Assembly (NCBI RefSeq): GCF_947495315.1
Contig: NZ_CANLYD010000002.1
Span: 248,001 to 312,000 of the forward strand
DNA from: an uncultured Aquimarina sp.
GTDB lineage: Bacteria > Bacteroidota > Bacteroidia > Flavobacteriales > Flavobacteriaceae
Length of the DNA stretch: 64,000 nucleotides
Direction: 5' to 3'
Below, one piece after another: positions 54,578 through 63,919 of the stretch; the stretch's first letter is position 1; each line of letters begins with the position of its first letter. The notes under the pieces were generated by a model that worked only from the letters and a program-made list of their open reading frames with translations, did not search any database and was not told the origin of the DNA. A program made the translations under genes and the position numbers.

Positions 54578-55501
54578 ATGAAGACTTTAAAATTACTTTC
54601 GGCTTTTATCTTAGGTTCAATGCTTTTAACTTCCTGTGTAGCAGAAGTTATAGTAGAAGATGATATTTATATTGAAGAACCTTCTATTTCTTTGAATGAA
54701 TTATTAAACACATATGAAATATGGTATGTAGATATAGAACGTACCCAAGGTAATGGAGAGATTCCTTTTCTTCAGAAGGCGTTTACCGTTTCATTCAAAA
54801 ATGGAACCTTTTACGCCAATAATAATCTGGTGGGTATTGGAAGTAACGGAAACGGTTTTGGTTTAGATGTTGGGTATTATAACGCTTTTAATATGGAAGT
54901 AGATATTAGTCACGACATAGATGGAACGTATAGTCTTGATGTAACCCAATATGGAAATAATGAGATAAGATTATATGATGGAGTTACGAATACCAGTTAT
55001 TATTTGATAGGATATCAAAGAAATACTTTTGATTATGATAGAGTATTCTATGACAATATACATTACTTCCTGCACGAGTATACAACCTGGGAAAAAGTAT
55101 ATACTAGTGAGTTTGGAGCACTAAACGAGTTTGATAATGAAAATTATTTACAGTTTTTGTATTACGGATCAGGAGATAATTTTAGAAGTTCGGAAGATGT
55201 TAATGTGTCTAACATCAATGATATATACTACGATTATACAGGGTATTATGCTGTAGAAGATGTTACTAATAATTTCTATATGAAAAATTTAACACTTGAT
55301 TACGATTATTTGGGCAATGAATATTTCGAGTTGACCGTTATAAATGATAGTAAGATAGAATTATTACATCCTGTTTCGGGAACTATCTATGAATTTGTTG
55401 GTAGAGGATACCTGCAGTTCAAAAATTCTAAAGATGGAAAACCATCGCAGAATGATAAGAAAAGATTAAAAAAAGCTGATTTTATGAAGCTTACAAAATA
55501 A
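54578..55501 (+). CDS. Flavobacterial lipoprotein of unknown function
   Basis: A 307-residue lipoprotein (SAFILGSMLLTSC, Cys near residue 20) with an acidic start to the mature chain (EVIVEDDIYIEE). The body is rich in Tyr, Asn and Asp: YEIWYVDIERTQGNGEIPFL, AFTVSFKNGTFYANNNLVG. It ends basic (KKRLKKADFMKLTK). Similar flavobacterial lipoproteins are sometimes labelled nicotinic acid receptor-like in automated annotation, without basis. No enzymatic motif seen. It is a single-gene unit followed by a hairpin terminator. Confidence 0.65.
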   Translation: MKTLKLLSAFILGSMLLTSCVAEVIVEDDIYIEEPSISLNELLNTYEIWYVDIERTQGNGEIPFLQKAFTVSFKNGTFYANNNLVGIGSNGNGFGLDVGYYNAFNMEVDISHDIDGTYSLDVTQYGNNEIRLYDGVTNTSYYLIGYQRNTFDYDRVFYDNIHYFLHEYTTWEKVYTSEFGALNEFDNENYLQFLYYGSGDNFRSSEDVNVSNINDIYYDYTGYYAVEDVTNNFYMKNLTLDYDYLGNEYFELTVINDSKIELLHPVSGTIYEFVGRGYLQFKNSKDGKPSQNDKKRLKKADFMKLTK

Positions 55502-55854
55502 AACAAGTCGCGCTAGACGATATAAATTTTTTTGGTTGGTTATTTAGTTGGAAATCGCTCTACAAGAGAAATCTTGTCTGGGCGATTTCTTTTTAGTGAT
55601 ATACCGCTTTTCAATAACAAAATGCCTAATCGAATTAATTCCTAACTTGTTTCAGGATGTCACAAGTTTTTTGTGAGATTATTAATGTTTTTATATTTGA
55701 GAAAACTCCCTTTTATGTATTTTTTAAAAACGACTATAAGTATTTGATAATAAGACCTCAAATTGACAAAATTGAGGATGTATTTTGGGTAAATAAAGAC
55801 AAAAGACTATATTGTTTTTTTATCTTTAGTATCATAACAAATCAATTTAATATT
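55502..55854 (+). other. 353-nt gap before the small-peptide gene
   Basis: The gap holds the terminator at 55552-55594 and an AT-rich leader. A frame open from 55657 would extend the peptide gene upstream, but the extension is hydrophobic and looks unlike any leader, so it is treated as noncoding. A box TATCTTTA at 55821-55828, one base off TAnnTTTG, may promote the peptide gene. Confidence 0.5.
55552..55594 (+). terminator. Terminator after the 54578 lipoprotein gene
   Basis: AAATCGC and GCGATTT (55552-55558 with 55582-55588) enclose an inner ACAAG/CTTGT stem (55562-55566 with 55573-55577). CTTTTT follows. Confidence 0.75.
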
Positions 55855-56067
55855 ATGCTAAAAAAAAATTTAAACATCGACAACAGTAAAAAGTTAAGTA
55901 AGATTGCACAAAAATCTATTAAAGGAGGAGGTTTCCCATTTTTTGATGAATGTTGTGCATGTATTTTCAGACCTGGAAATAGCCCATATCAAATCATAAT
56001 TACACAATCATGCTCTGATCCATGTCCAACGGATGGAAGTTTAGAATATGAAGATACCGGTTGCTAA
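55855..56067 (+). CDS. Double-glycine-leader cysteine-rich peptide (bacteriocin/RiPP-like)
   Basis: A 70-residue peptide. Residues 1-25 form a Lys/Ser-rich leader ending in KSIKGG (Gly24-Gly25), the classic C39-peptidase cut site, with KKLSKIAQKSIKGG resembling leaders of small Bacteroidota secreted peptides. The 45-residue core has six cysteines (33, 34, 36, 53, 57, 70), two of them adjacent, plus several Pro and Gly. Cysteines could form disulfides or thioethers. No processing transporter or modifying enzyme is in the window. It has its own terminator. Bacteriocin, signal or other secreted peptide is inference. Confidence 0.65.
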   Translation: MLKKNLNIDNSKKLSKIAQKSIKGGGFPFFDECCACIFRPGNSPYQIIITQSCSDPCPTDGSLEYEDTGC

Positions 56068-56077
56068 ACCTAAAAAC

Positions 56078-56108
56078 AAGCGGACTTTGGTCCGCTTTTA
56101 TTTTTTTT
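56078..56108 (+). terminator. Intrinsic terminator of the small-peptide gene
   Basis: AAGCGGAC, loop TTTG, GTCCGCTT: a perfect GC-rich 8-bp stem followed by a T-rich run, 11 nt after the stop. Confidence 0.9.
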
Positions 56109-56182
56109 AAATAAGATTACTTTAGTTTTTAGAAAGATTCACTACCATTTCCTTAATTTTATATTTCAAATTATAAATAAGT

Positions 56183-56722
56183 ATGGCAATCCAAAGACCT
56201 TTTAATCTTAATAAGTGGATAGAAGAAAATAGAGATACACTAAAACCACCTGTTGGGAATAAAAATTTATACAAAGAAGCAGGAGATTATATTGTTATGA
56301 TCGTCGCTGGGCCAAACGCCAGAAAAGATTATCACTATAATGAAACAGAAGAGTTATTCTATCAATTAGAAGGAGAGATCGAAGTCCATATCCAGGAAGA
56401 TGGTGAAAAAAAAACCATGAAGTTGGGACCAGGTGATATGTATCTGCATCCCGCAAAAGTACCTCATTCTCCGGTTCGTTATGAAGGATCTATTGGACTT
56501 GTAATTGAAAGAAAGCGAGTTGATCTAGAGGCAGAAGATGGATTATTGTGGTTTTGTGATAACTGTAATACCAAATTACACGAAGTATACTTTAAGTTGC
56601 ATGATATTGAGAAGGATTTTCTAAAACATTTTAAAGATTTTTATGGAAGTAAAGCTTTAAGAACATGTAATAGTTGTGGAACAACAATACCAGTAGATAA
56701 AAGATTTGTAATGGATGATTAA
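56183..56722 (+). CDS. nbaC: 3-hydroxyanthranilate 3,4-dioxygenase
   Basis: A 179-residue cupin dioxygenase that opens the ring of 3-hydroxyanthranilate, giving 2-amino-3-carboxymuconate semialdehyde in tryptophan breakdown and NAD synthesis. The catalytic iron region is DYHYNETEELFYQLEGE. The bacterial-type C-terminal rubredoxin-like iron site has C125-x2-C128 (FCDNCNTK) and C162-x2-C165 (TCNSCGTT). The length matches bacterial enzymes. Other kynurenine-pathway genes are not in the window, but an ALDH7-type gene follows one gene later. Confidence 0.93.
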   Translation: MAIQRPFNLNKWIEENRDTLKPPVGNKNLYKEAGDYIVMIVAGPNARKDYHYNETEELFYQLEGEIEVHIQEDGEKKTMKLGPGDMYLHPAKVPHSPVRYEGSIGLVIERKRVDLEAEDGLLWFCDNCNTKLHEVYFKLHDIEKDFLKHFKDFYGSKALRTCNSCGTTIPVDKRFVMDD

Positions 56723-56737
56723 AGTAAGCAGGGATAT

Positions 56738-57664
56738 ATGATGTACAGAATATTTCTAATTTTACTTTCCTTTTCGACATATGGTCAGCTAAGCAATGAA
56801 AAAATCAGTACAAAGGATTTCAATAGAGATGGAATTATTGACACCCTGAAATCAGGAAGCGGTTACGTTCAGGTTATAAATGGAAAAACTAAAGAAAAAC
56901 ACGAACTCTCGGATTATGGATGCTTTTGTGATATTAAAGAACTGGTGTATATACCTTCAGAATTAGGCAAAACAGAGAATAAACCTTTTTTGGAAGTAAT
57001 GAAAAAAGAATTACTTCCCACAAAAAGAAGTAATCCGGATGCTTCATTGGCATGGATGATTAACGGAGCATTTTCAAATAGTAAATTAAAAAACAATTCG
57101 ATTTTTAATACTATTTACGATCCTCAAGTACCTTGGAATACTACTAAGTATAAAAATATTGATAATTATTATATCGAAATTAAAGGAGATACCTTAAAGA
57201 AACTGGCTCCTTTCTATAGTAACGCAGAACAGGTAGATGGAAATGCAAAAGGTTTTTTAGTGTATTATGCTCATAATCATTATCGAAATAAATCGGGAGA
57301 TAGCATAACTTTTATAGACAAAAACGAATTGTATACCATATCCCGTACTTCTCACGGTGTTATTGTAGAAAAAGATAATTTGTATAAATGGTTATTTATT
57401 AGCGACTATCCTCTTACAGGAGGACCAGAAAAACTGAGATGGGAATCAATAAAAAACGTAACACTTTTTGATTCATATATAGTAGTTGAGCAAAGTCTAC
57501 CTCCAGATACACTTAAGCAATTTTTTGTAATTAATATTGAAACTGGTATTTGTGGATTGTTAAAAGAAGATCTTATAGAAAACAACAAATACGTTCATAT
57601 GTTAGAGGACATTTTTGAAGAACTTGAAAAACATTACATTAAAAAGGAAAATAAAACTCATTAA
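56738..57664 (+). CDS. Secreted protein of unknown function
   Basis: A 308-residue protein with a short signal peptide (MYRIFLILLSFSTYG) and an EF-hand- or FG-GAP-like loop KDFNRDGIIDTL near residues 25-36 that could bind calcium. The rest includes SLAWMINGAFSNSKL and a C-terminal charged helix. I do not recognise the family. A second ATG at 56741 is an equal start choice. It lies 15 nt after the dioxygenase gene, so co-transcription is possible, but no functional link is apparent. Confidence 0.6.
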   Translation: MMYRIFLILLSFSTYGQLSNEKISTKDFNRDGIIDTLKSGSGYVQVINGKTKEKHELSDYGCFCDIKELVYIPSELGKTENKPFLEVMKKELLPTKRSNPDASLAWMINGAFSNSKLKNNSIFNTIYDPQVPWNTTKYKNIDNYYIEIKGDTLKKLAPFYSNAEQVDGNAKGFLVYYAHNHYRNKSGDSITFIDKNELYTISRTSHGVIVEKDNLYKWLFISDYPLTGGPEKLRWESIKNVTLFDSYIVVEQSLPPDTLKQFFVINIETGICGLLKEDLIENNKYVHMLEDIFEELEKHYIKKENKTH

Positions 57665-57919
57665 ACTATTTAGCGTATTTAACAAATGAAAATAGATATA
57701 ATCAAAAATATAAACACAAGATTATTTTGATAGATATGCGATTTTTGTGTCAATAAATGAAGATCAATTTAATCCAAAGAATCTTATTTTCTTAGAAGAT
57801 TGATTTTTTTAATGGTATTTTTTTAAAAAATTACTCAAAATAAACTTTATAATAGATCAAAATTTAATATATCTGTAAAAGACAGTATCTTTACGATCTT
57901 AAAAAATAATTCAAAAAAC

Positions 57920-59473
57920 ATGGCAGCTATAGCAACAGATTTTGGAATAGAGGAAGCATTAAAACAATTAGGTGTTTCTGACCTTAACAAAGGAACTTCT
58001 ACAGGTTCTGATTGGTTTTCTAATGGAGAAGAAATTTCATCTTTTTCTCCGGTTGATGGTAAATTAATCGGAAAAGTGACTACCACAACTAAAGATGATT
58101 ATGAAAAAGTGATATCGAAAGCACAATTAGCTTTTAAATCATGGAAGGTAATGCCAGCACCTCTTAGAGGAGAAATCGTAAGACAGTTCGGAGAAGAATT
58201 ACGAGTTTTAAAAGAACCACTTGGTAAACTTGTTTCTTATGAAATGGGGAAATCGTATCAAGAAGGATTAGGAGAAGTACAGGAAATGATTGATATCTGT
58301 GATTTTGCTGTAGGATTATCAAGACAGTTGCACGGATTAACGATGCATTCTGAGCGACCAGGACATAGAATGTATGAGCAATATCACCCAATGGGGATTG
58401 TAGGTATTATTTCTGCATTTAATTTTCCAGTGGCAGTTTGGGCATGGAATACAGCTTTAGCCTGGATCTGTGGAGATGTATGTGTATGGAAACCAAGTGA
58501 AAAAACGCCGCTTTGTGGGGTTGCTTGCCAAAATATTATTGCTAAAGTTTTAAAAGATAATGACCTACCCGAAGGAATTTCTTGTCTTATCAATGGAGAT
58601 TATAAAGTAGGAGAGATGATGACTACTGATAAACGTATGCCATTAATTTCTGCAACAGGATCTACCAGAATGGGTAAAATTGTTGGAGCAACTGTAGGAC
58701 AACGTTTAGGTAAATCATTATTGGAGTTAGGTGGTAATAATGCAATCATTGTAACACCGGATGCTGATATTAAGATGACCGTTATTGGTGCTGTGTTTGG
58801 TGCAGTAGGAACTGCGGGACAACGATGTACATCAACAAGAAGACTGATTATTCATGAATCCATGTATGACAAAGTAAAAAATGCAGTGGTAGATGCCTAT
58901 AAACAATTACGTATAGGAAATCCATTAGATGAAAATAATCACGTTGGTCCTTTGATTGATAAAGATGCAGTAAAAGGATATCAAAGTGCTTTAGAAAAAG
59001 TAGTTGAAGAAGGTGGAAATATTGTTGTAGAAGGGGGTGTGCTATCTGGAGAAGGATATGAAAGTGGGTGTTATGTAAAGCCGGCAATAGCAGAAGCTGA
59101 TAATTCATTTGAAATTGTTCAACACGAAACGTTTGCACCGGTTTTATACTTATTAAAATATAGTGGTGATGTAGAAAATGCTATTGATATTCAGAACGGT
59201 GTAGCTCAAGGGTTATCTTCTGCTATTATGACTAATAATCTTCGTGAGGCAGAAAGATTCTTATCGCATGCAGGATCCGATTGTGGAATTGCTAATGTAA
59301 ATATAGGAACTTCTGGTGCCGAAATCGGAGGAGCTTTCGGAGGAGAAAAAGAAACTGGTGGAGGAAGAGAATCTGGTTCTGATGCCTGGAAAGTTTATAT
59401 GCGTAGACAAACTAATACAATAAACTACACAACTGAATTGCCTTTAGCTCAGGGAATTAAGTTTGATTTATAA
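57920..59473 (+). CDS. amaB: ALDH7-type aldehyde dehydrogenase (aminoadipate-semialdehyde-like)
   Basis: A 517-residue NAD(P)-dependent aldehyde dehydrogenase of the ALDH7 (antiquitin) branch. FNFPVAVWAWNTALAWICGD, the general base in LLELGGNNA (Glu269) and the nucleophile in GTAGQRCTSTRR (Cys303) are visible, and the order follows the family. It should oxidise 2-aminoadipate-6-semialdehyde (piperideine-6-carboxylate) in lysine breakdown. A role in the kynurenine branch beside the dioxygenase cannot be excluded. The 255-nt upstream gap includes TATCTTTA at 57886, close to the flavobacterial -7 box. A strong terminator follows. Confidence 0.88.
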   Translation: MAAIATDFGIEEALKQLGVSDLNKGTSTGSDWFSNGEEISSFSPVDGKLIGKVTTTTKDDYEKVISKAQLAFKSWKVMPAPLRGEIVRQFGEELRVLKEPLGKLVSYEMGKSYQEGLGEVQEMIDICDFAVGLSRQLHGLTMHSERPGHRMYEQYHPMGIVGIISAFNFPVAVWAWNTALAWICGDVCVWKPSEKTPLCGVACQNIIAKVLKDNDLPEGISCLINGDYKVGEMMTTDKRMPLISATGSTRMGKIVGATVGQRLGKSLLELGGNNAIIVTPDADIKMTVIGAVFGAVGTAGQRCTSTRRLIIHESMYDKVKNAVVDAYKQLRIGNPLDENNHVGPLIDKDAVKGYQSALEKVVEEGGNIVVEGGVLSGEGYESGCYVKPAIAEADNSFEIVQHETFAPVLYLLKYSGDVENAIDIQNGVAQGLSSAIMTNNLREAERFLSHAGSDCGIANVNIGTSGAEIGGAFGGEKETGGGRESGSDAWKVYMRRQTNTINYTTELPLAQGIKFDL

Positions 59474-59495
59474 AATATCTAAAACTATATATTTT

Positions 59496-59531
59496 AAAGT
59501 ATCCTTTTTTTCAAAAAAAGGATACTTTTTT
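59496..59531 (+). terminator. Intrinsic terminator of the aldehyde dehydrogenase gene
   Basis: AAAGTATCC and GGATACTTT are paired across T7 and A7 runs, giving a near-perfect 16-bp stem with a very tight loop and a T-run after it. Confidence 0.85.
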
Positions 59532-59688
59532 GTTATTTAAGTATTGTTGTCTTCAGTTTCAATGAAAAGAGACCCTTAACAAATTCATAGAAATGAAGTA
59601 ATTTTATAATGAATATATATCTTCGTAAAAGTAAAGACGCAACCACAACACTATAACTGCATCTTTATTATAAATATGTAAAAGAGAT

Positions 59689-60066
59689 ATGAAGAAATTA
59701 ATTTTAATTCTTTTGGTTGTTAGTTCCGCTTGTAATCTTGATGAGCAGGACACATTGGATCCTGTTTTTTGTACAGAAGAACTTAGGCCTGGATTAGAGA
59801 TTACTGTAAAAGACGCGAACAATAATGATACATTTTTGATTTCAGGAATTACTGTGGTAGCTACGGATGATAATTATACAGAAACATTGGTGAATTTTGC
59901 TAACACAGATACTTTTATAGGTGCTTTTGAAAGAACAGGAACCTATATCATAACGGTTAGTGGTAATGGTTATGAAACATTTACTTCCACTATTCCGATT
60001 ATCGTAGATAAAGACATCTGTCATGTGATTACTGAAAGCAGAGAAATTATGCTTCAACCTAATTAA
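59689..60066 (+). CDS. Small lipoprotein with carboxypeptidase-regulatory-like fold
   Basis: A 125-residue lipoprotein (LILLVVSSACN, Cys near residue 15). The mature chain is beta-rich with GLEITVKDANNN, ISGITVVATDDNYTE and GTYIITVSGNGYETFTS, the pattern of a carboxypeptidase-regulatory/PEGA-like beta-sandwich. It includes two further cysteines. Function unknown; such domains often bind peptide or sugar. It ends 89 nt before the large T9SS substrate gene. Confidence 0.65.
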   Translation: MKKLILILLVVSSACNLDEQDTLDPVFCTEELRPGLEITVKDANNNDTFLISGITVVATDDNYTETLVNFANTDTFIGAFERTGTYIITVSGNGYETFTSTIPIIVDKDICHVITESREIMLQPN

Positions 60067-60121
60067 TAAAATAGTATAATATTTTGATAATATTTTAACA
60101 ACTACTTTGTATTTAATGAGT

Positions 60122-60129
60122 TAGCTTTG
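60122..60129 (+). promoter_or_regulatory. Candidate -7 element for the T9SS substrate gene
   Basis: TAGCTTTG is a perfect TAnnTTTG box 27 nt before the ATG at 60156. The closest upstream TTG is only 12 nt away, closer than usual, so the -33 element is unclear. Confidence 0.4.
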
Positions 60130-60155
60130 GGGTTCACACAAAATCAACTCATAAT

Positions 60156-63100
60156 ATGAATACAATTCTACGATGCCTCAAAAGAGGTTTGTGTGTTTGT
60201 ACATTGGTTTTTACAACCTATTCTGTAACTTCTCAAACACAACAATTAAAGACAAGTGCTGATGAAAAATCTAATAAAGGTCATCAGTTGTACAAGCAAA
60301 CAAGAATGTTTGATAGTAAAAAAGGATCTACAGATTCAAAAACACCGCTTCAACGACAAGCAGATAATGCCGTTGAGCGATCGGAGTTTGAGTTTATGAG
60401 ATTAAAAAATCCAACTACAGGAAAAATACCTGATGGGATTAGAAAAGCTGAGCTTCAATTTTCTAGTAAGATCAGTATTAGTGAAGATTCTGAGAAATCA
60501 CTTGCAACAGCTCCAAAGTCTTCGAAATCCAGTAGGTTTTCTTCCTGGAAAAATAGAGGGCCATTTAATGTAGGAGGTCGAACTCGTGCATTAGCAATTG
60601 ACAGCAGAAATGAAAATATAATCTTAGCAGGTGGAGTATCTGGAGGGTTATGGAGAACAGAGAATGGAGGAGAAACTTGGAGAAAGGTTACAAGATCTTT
60701 TCAAAGTCCAAGTATTACAGGAATTGTACAAGATCCAAGACCAAGACATAACTTTACTTGGTACTACATTTCTGGAGAACGTTATGGAAATTCTGCTAAC
60801 GCCGGAGGCGCATTCTATCAAGGAAGCGGTGTATACAAATCACGAGATGGAGGACGTACATTTGAGCTATTAAGAGCTACAGTAAATCCTGATGTTGGTA
60901 TATTCAATACAAATGAACCTTTTGACTTAGTTAATTCGATCGCTATTGATCCTAGAAATGGAGATATTTATTTGGGTACGATTACAGGTATTCAAAGGTC
61001 TCAGGATGGAGGAAATTCCTTTTCAGAAGTATTAACTGGAGGTTTTGATAGCAAAGCAGAAGTAGTAATTTCTTCTACAGGTCAAATTTATGCTACCATA
61101 GATTCTGATACCGATCCTACAGCTGGTTTCTTTACATCTACTGATGGCGAGACTTGGACCAATATTACTCCAGAAGGTTTTGTGCCTGCATACGGAAGAA
61201 CTGTTATGGGAATTGATCCTTCTAATGAAAACACGGTATATTTCCTTACACAAAATAACAGTGGAGGAACTCCTGCATTATTAAATAGATACGATGTAGC
61301 GTCAGGAACCTGGACAGATTTAAGTGTAAACTTACCTTTTGGGATTGGTGGACGTGTAGGAAACTTAAATTTGCAAGGAGAGTATAATATGGTGATTAAG
61401 GTACACCCTACAGATAGTAATATGGTATTTGTGGGTGGAACTAATATCTATAGATCCACAACAGGATTTACTACTCCTGCAGGACAAGAAAGCTGGATAG
61501 CAGGATATTCTCCACTAAATGATGTAAGCTTATATACCAACCAACATCCAGATCAACATGCCTTATTGTTTTTCCCCTCTAATCCTAATAAAGCATTATC
61601 AGGAAATGATGGTGGAGTTTTTGTGACCGAAGATATAACAGCTACGGATGATGGTGTTGAGCCAGTAAGTTGGACTTCTTTGAATAATGGATATATTACT
61701 ACACAGCCGTATCATGTAGCTTTTGATCCAGAACCTAATACAGATGACTTATTAGCAGGATTCCAGGATAATGGTACTTGGTTTACCAACTCTACAGATT
61801 CTAATGCTATTTGGGAAGAAGATTTCGGTGGAGATGGAACATATAGTGCAATTGCAGATAATGGAAGAACTCGCTATGTTTCTTCTCAGAGAGGAAATGT
61901 GTTCAGGTTTAATTTTGATGAAAATGGAGTTTTTCAGTCATTCTCTGCCGTAGAACCAGCAGGAGCTACAGGTTTTTCATTTGTAAATCCATATATCCTT
62001 GACCCTAATAATGATAACATTATGTATATGCCGGCAGGAAGTTCTATTTGGAGGAATAATGATCTCGATGAATTGCCTTTATTTACGAATACAAATGCAA
62101 CAGAAAACTGGGTAAATCTCACAAATACAATAACTCCAGATGGATCTACTATAACTGCTTTGGAAGCTTCTAGATTTCCGGTAGCAAATAGATTATACTA
62201 TGGTACAAATTCAGGAATTGTATTTAGAATGGATAATGCCAATATAGATAATCAACAGATAGTAGATATATCTACAGGAAAAGGGTTACCTGCAGGTTTT
62301 GTTAATGATATTAATATAGATCCGTCTAATGCTGATCGTGTAATTGTTACATTCTCTAACTACGGAATTCCTAGTGTATTCATTACAGAAGATGGTGGTG
62401 ATTCTTGGACAAATATCAGTGGTAATTTAGAAGAAAATGCAGATGGAACCGGTAACGGTCCTTCTGTCAGAAGTACAGCTTTCTTAGGCGGAAGTACTGG
62501 AGTTGCGGGATCTAGGTTACAAAGAATATTTGCTGCAACTAGTACAGGTCTATATTCTACCAGAAGATTGAATGGACAAAACACTGTATGGAGAAAAGAG
62601 AATTTTGCTATAGGCAATGCAGTGACTGATGAGGTAGTTACTAGAAAAGATGGGTTTATAGCGGTTGCAGCCCACGGAAGTGGATTGTTTAGTGCACGTT
62701 TTCCTATAAATGCAAACCCATTACCAGAATCTTCTTTAACTACTGCATTTTTATTAGATGATTTCGGAGTGGACGAAAATAGCGAAGAAACAGTAATAGA
62801 CGTAAACGGTTTGTTTGTACAATCACAGGGATTACCAATCGATATAGAGCTGACTAATTCTAATCCGGAATTAGTAACAGCAGTATTATCTGGTAATACG
62901 TTAACATTATCCTATGCTCCTAATTCCGTTGGGGCTTCTTCTATTGGATTGGTAGCAACCTCTGGAGAGGAACAAGTTTCGGAAGGTTTTACAGTTACTG
63001 TATCAGAGCCCTCAATCTATGAGCAGACGAATACTCAGATAGGAACATTACCATCCCAGAATTTCTTAGATTTTGGAGGATTAGCGCAGTCAGCGGATGA

Positions 63101-63854
63101 TTTTACGGTACCCGAAGGAAATACATGGAATATTGATAGAGTATTGGCATTTGGAGGACTTCGAGGAACCCCTTCTTTTGATAATGTAACAATAGTAATT
63201 TTCACAGATGACGAAGGATTGCCAGGAGAGGAAATTTATAATAGTGGTGGCATTACACCAATATCAGAGCTTAATAATTCAAATCTAAATATTCTCTTGC
63301 CAGAAATAGTAACCCTAAAGAGCGGTAAGTATTGGATATCGGTATATGTAAACCTTGCTTTTAATCCTGGTACAAGCCAGTGGTTTTGGGCTTCGCAGGA
63401 TAATGTTATAGGAGAAGAAACACAGTTCAGGGATGCAGCTAATATTTTTGGATTAGGGGCAACAGATTGGTCAACAGGTTCTTTAGTATTTGAAAGAACA
63501 CCTTTAGATCAAATTTTCCAAATTTTTGGTGATATTATAGGCTCCGATATAGAACCTATTGGTCCTGAAGCTGAAGTTCCATTAACTACATTGGATTTTG
63601 CAAAAGATATTGCTGTATACCCTAATCCATCGAGTAATGAATTTTTCTTTAATCTTGGAGACACAATTTCGAAGTCAAGTAAAAGTGTAAATATCAATAT
63701 TTTTAATAGTACAGGTAATTTAATACATACTATATCCGATGTTAATTCTAACGCTAATATTACTTGGGACGCATCGAGTTTAGCATCTGGGTTATATTAT
63801 GCAAAAATCTCAGGAACAAACACCAATACTGTTGTTAAATTGCTAAAGAGATAG
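60156..63854 (+). CDS. T9SS-exported sortilin/BNR beta-propeller protein
   Basis: A 1232-residue secreted protein. After a signal peptide (about residues 1-27), a propeller-like region of VPS10/sialidase (BNR) blades carries repeated S-x-D-G-G-x-(T/S)-W motifs such as TENGGETWRKV, SRDGGRTFELL and TEDGGDSWTNIS. A Calx-beta/bacterial Ig-like linker follows (about 880-960), then another beta domain. The last ~75 residues are a type A T9SS sorting domain beginning IAVYPNPSSNEFFF and ending KISGTNTNTVVKLLKR. It is exported by the T9SS and held at the surface or released. Substrate unknown; propeller-type adhesin or hydrolase. Confidence 0.88.
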   Translation: MNTILRCLKRGLCVCTLVFTTYSVTSQTQQLKTSADEKSNKGHQLYKQTRMFDSKKGSTDSKTPLQRQADNAVERSEFEFMRLKNPTTGKIPDGIRKAELQFSSKISISEDSEKSLATAPKSSKSSRFSSWKNRGPFNVGGRTRALAIDSRNENIILAGGVSGGLWRTENGGETWRKVTRSFQSPSITGIVQDPRPRHNFTWYYISGERYGNSANAGGAFYQGSGVYKSRDGGRTFELLRATVNPDVGIFNTNEPFDLVNSIAIDPRNGDIYLGTITGIQRSQDGGNSFSEVLTGGFDSKAEVVISSTGQIYATIDSDTDPTAGFFTSTDGETWTNITPEGFVPAYGRTVMGIDPSNENTVYFLTQNNSGGTPALLNRYDVASGTWTDLSVNLPFGIGGRVGNLNLQGEYNMVIKVHPTDSNMVFVGGTNIYRSTTGFTTPAGQESWIAGYSPLNDVSLYTNQHPDQHALLFFPSNPNKALSGNDGGVFVTEDITATDDGVEPVSWTSLNNGYITTQPYHVAFDPEPNTDDLLAGFQDNGTWFTNSTDSNAIWEEDFGGDGTYSAIADNGRTRYVSSQRGNVFRFNFDENGVFQSFSAVEPAGATGFSFVNPYILDPNNDNIMYMPAGSSIWRNNDLDELPLFTNTNATENWVNLTNTITPDGSTITALEASRFPVANRLYYGTNSGIVFRMDNANIDNQQIVDISTGKGLPAGFVNDINIDPSNADRVIVTFSNYGIPSVFITEDGGDSWTNISGNLEENADGTGNGPSVRSTAFLGGSTGVAGSRLQRIFAATSTGLYSTRRLNGQNTVWRKENFAIGNAVTDEVVTRKDGFIAVAAHGSGLFSARFPINANPLPESSLTTAFLLDDFGVDENSEETVIDVNGLFVQSQGLPIDIELTNSNPELVTAVLSGNTLTLSYAPNSVGASSIGLVATSGEEQVSEGFTVTVSEPSIYEQTNTQIGTLPSQNFLDFGGLAQSADDFTVPEGNTWNIDRVLAFGGLRGTPSFDNVTIVIFTDDEGLPGEEIYNSGGITPISELNNSNLNILLPEIVTLKSGKYWISVYVNLAFNPGTSQWFWASQDNVIGEETQFRDAANIFGLGATDWSTGSLVFERTPLDQIFQIFGDIIGSDIEPIGPEAEVPLTTLDFAKDIAVYPNPSSNEFFFNLGDTISKSSKSVNINIFNSTGNLIHTISDVNSNANITWDASSLASGLYYAKISGTNTNTVVKLLKR

Positions 63855-63871
63855 AATAACAATTAATTATG

Positions 63872-63909
63872 AAAAAAGGAGTTGATTTAATTAACTCCTT
63901 TTTTTATTT
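63872..63909 (+). terminator. Intrinsic terminator of the T9SS substrate gene
   Basis: AAAAAGGAGTT and AACTCCTTTTT form an 11-bp stem with a 9-nt loop followed by further T residues. Starts 18 nt after the stop. Confidence 0.88.
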
Positions 63910-63919
63910 TAAAGATATC

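Noticed and set aside
55657..55854. Upstream extension of the small-peptide gene frame
   Set aside because: The extra 66 residues are hydrophobic and unlike a leader, while the peptide has its own good ATG at 55855 with a classic double-glycine leader.
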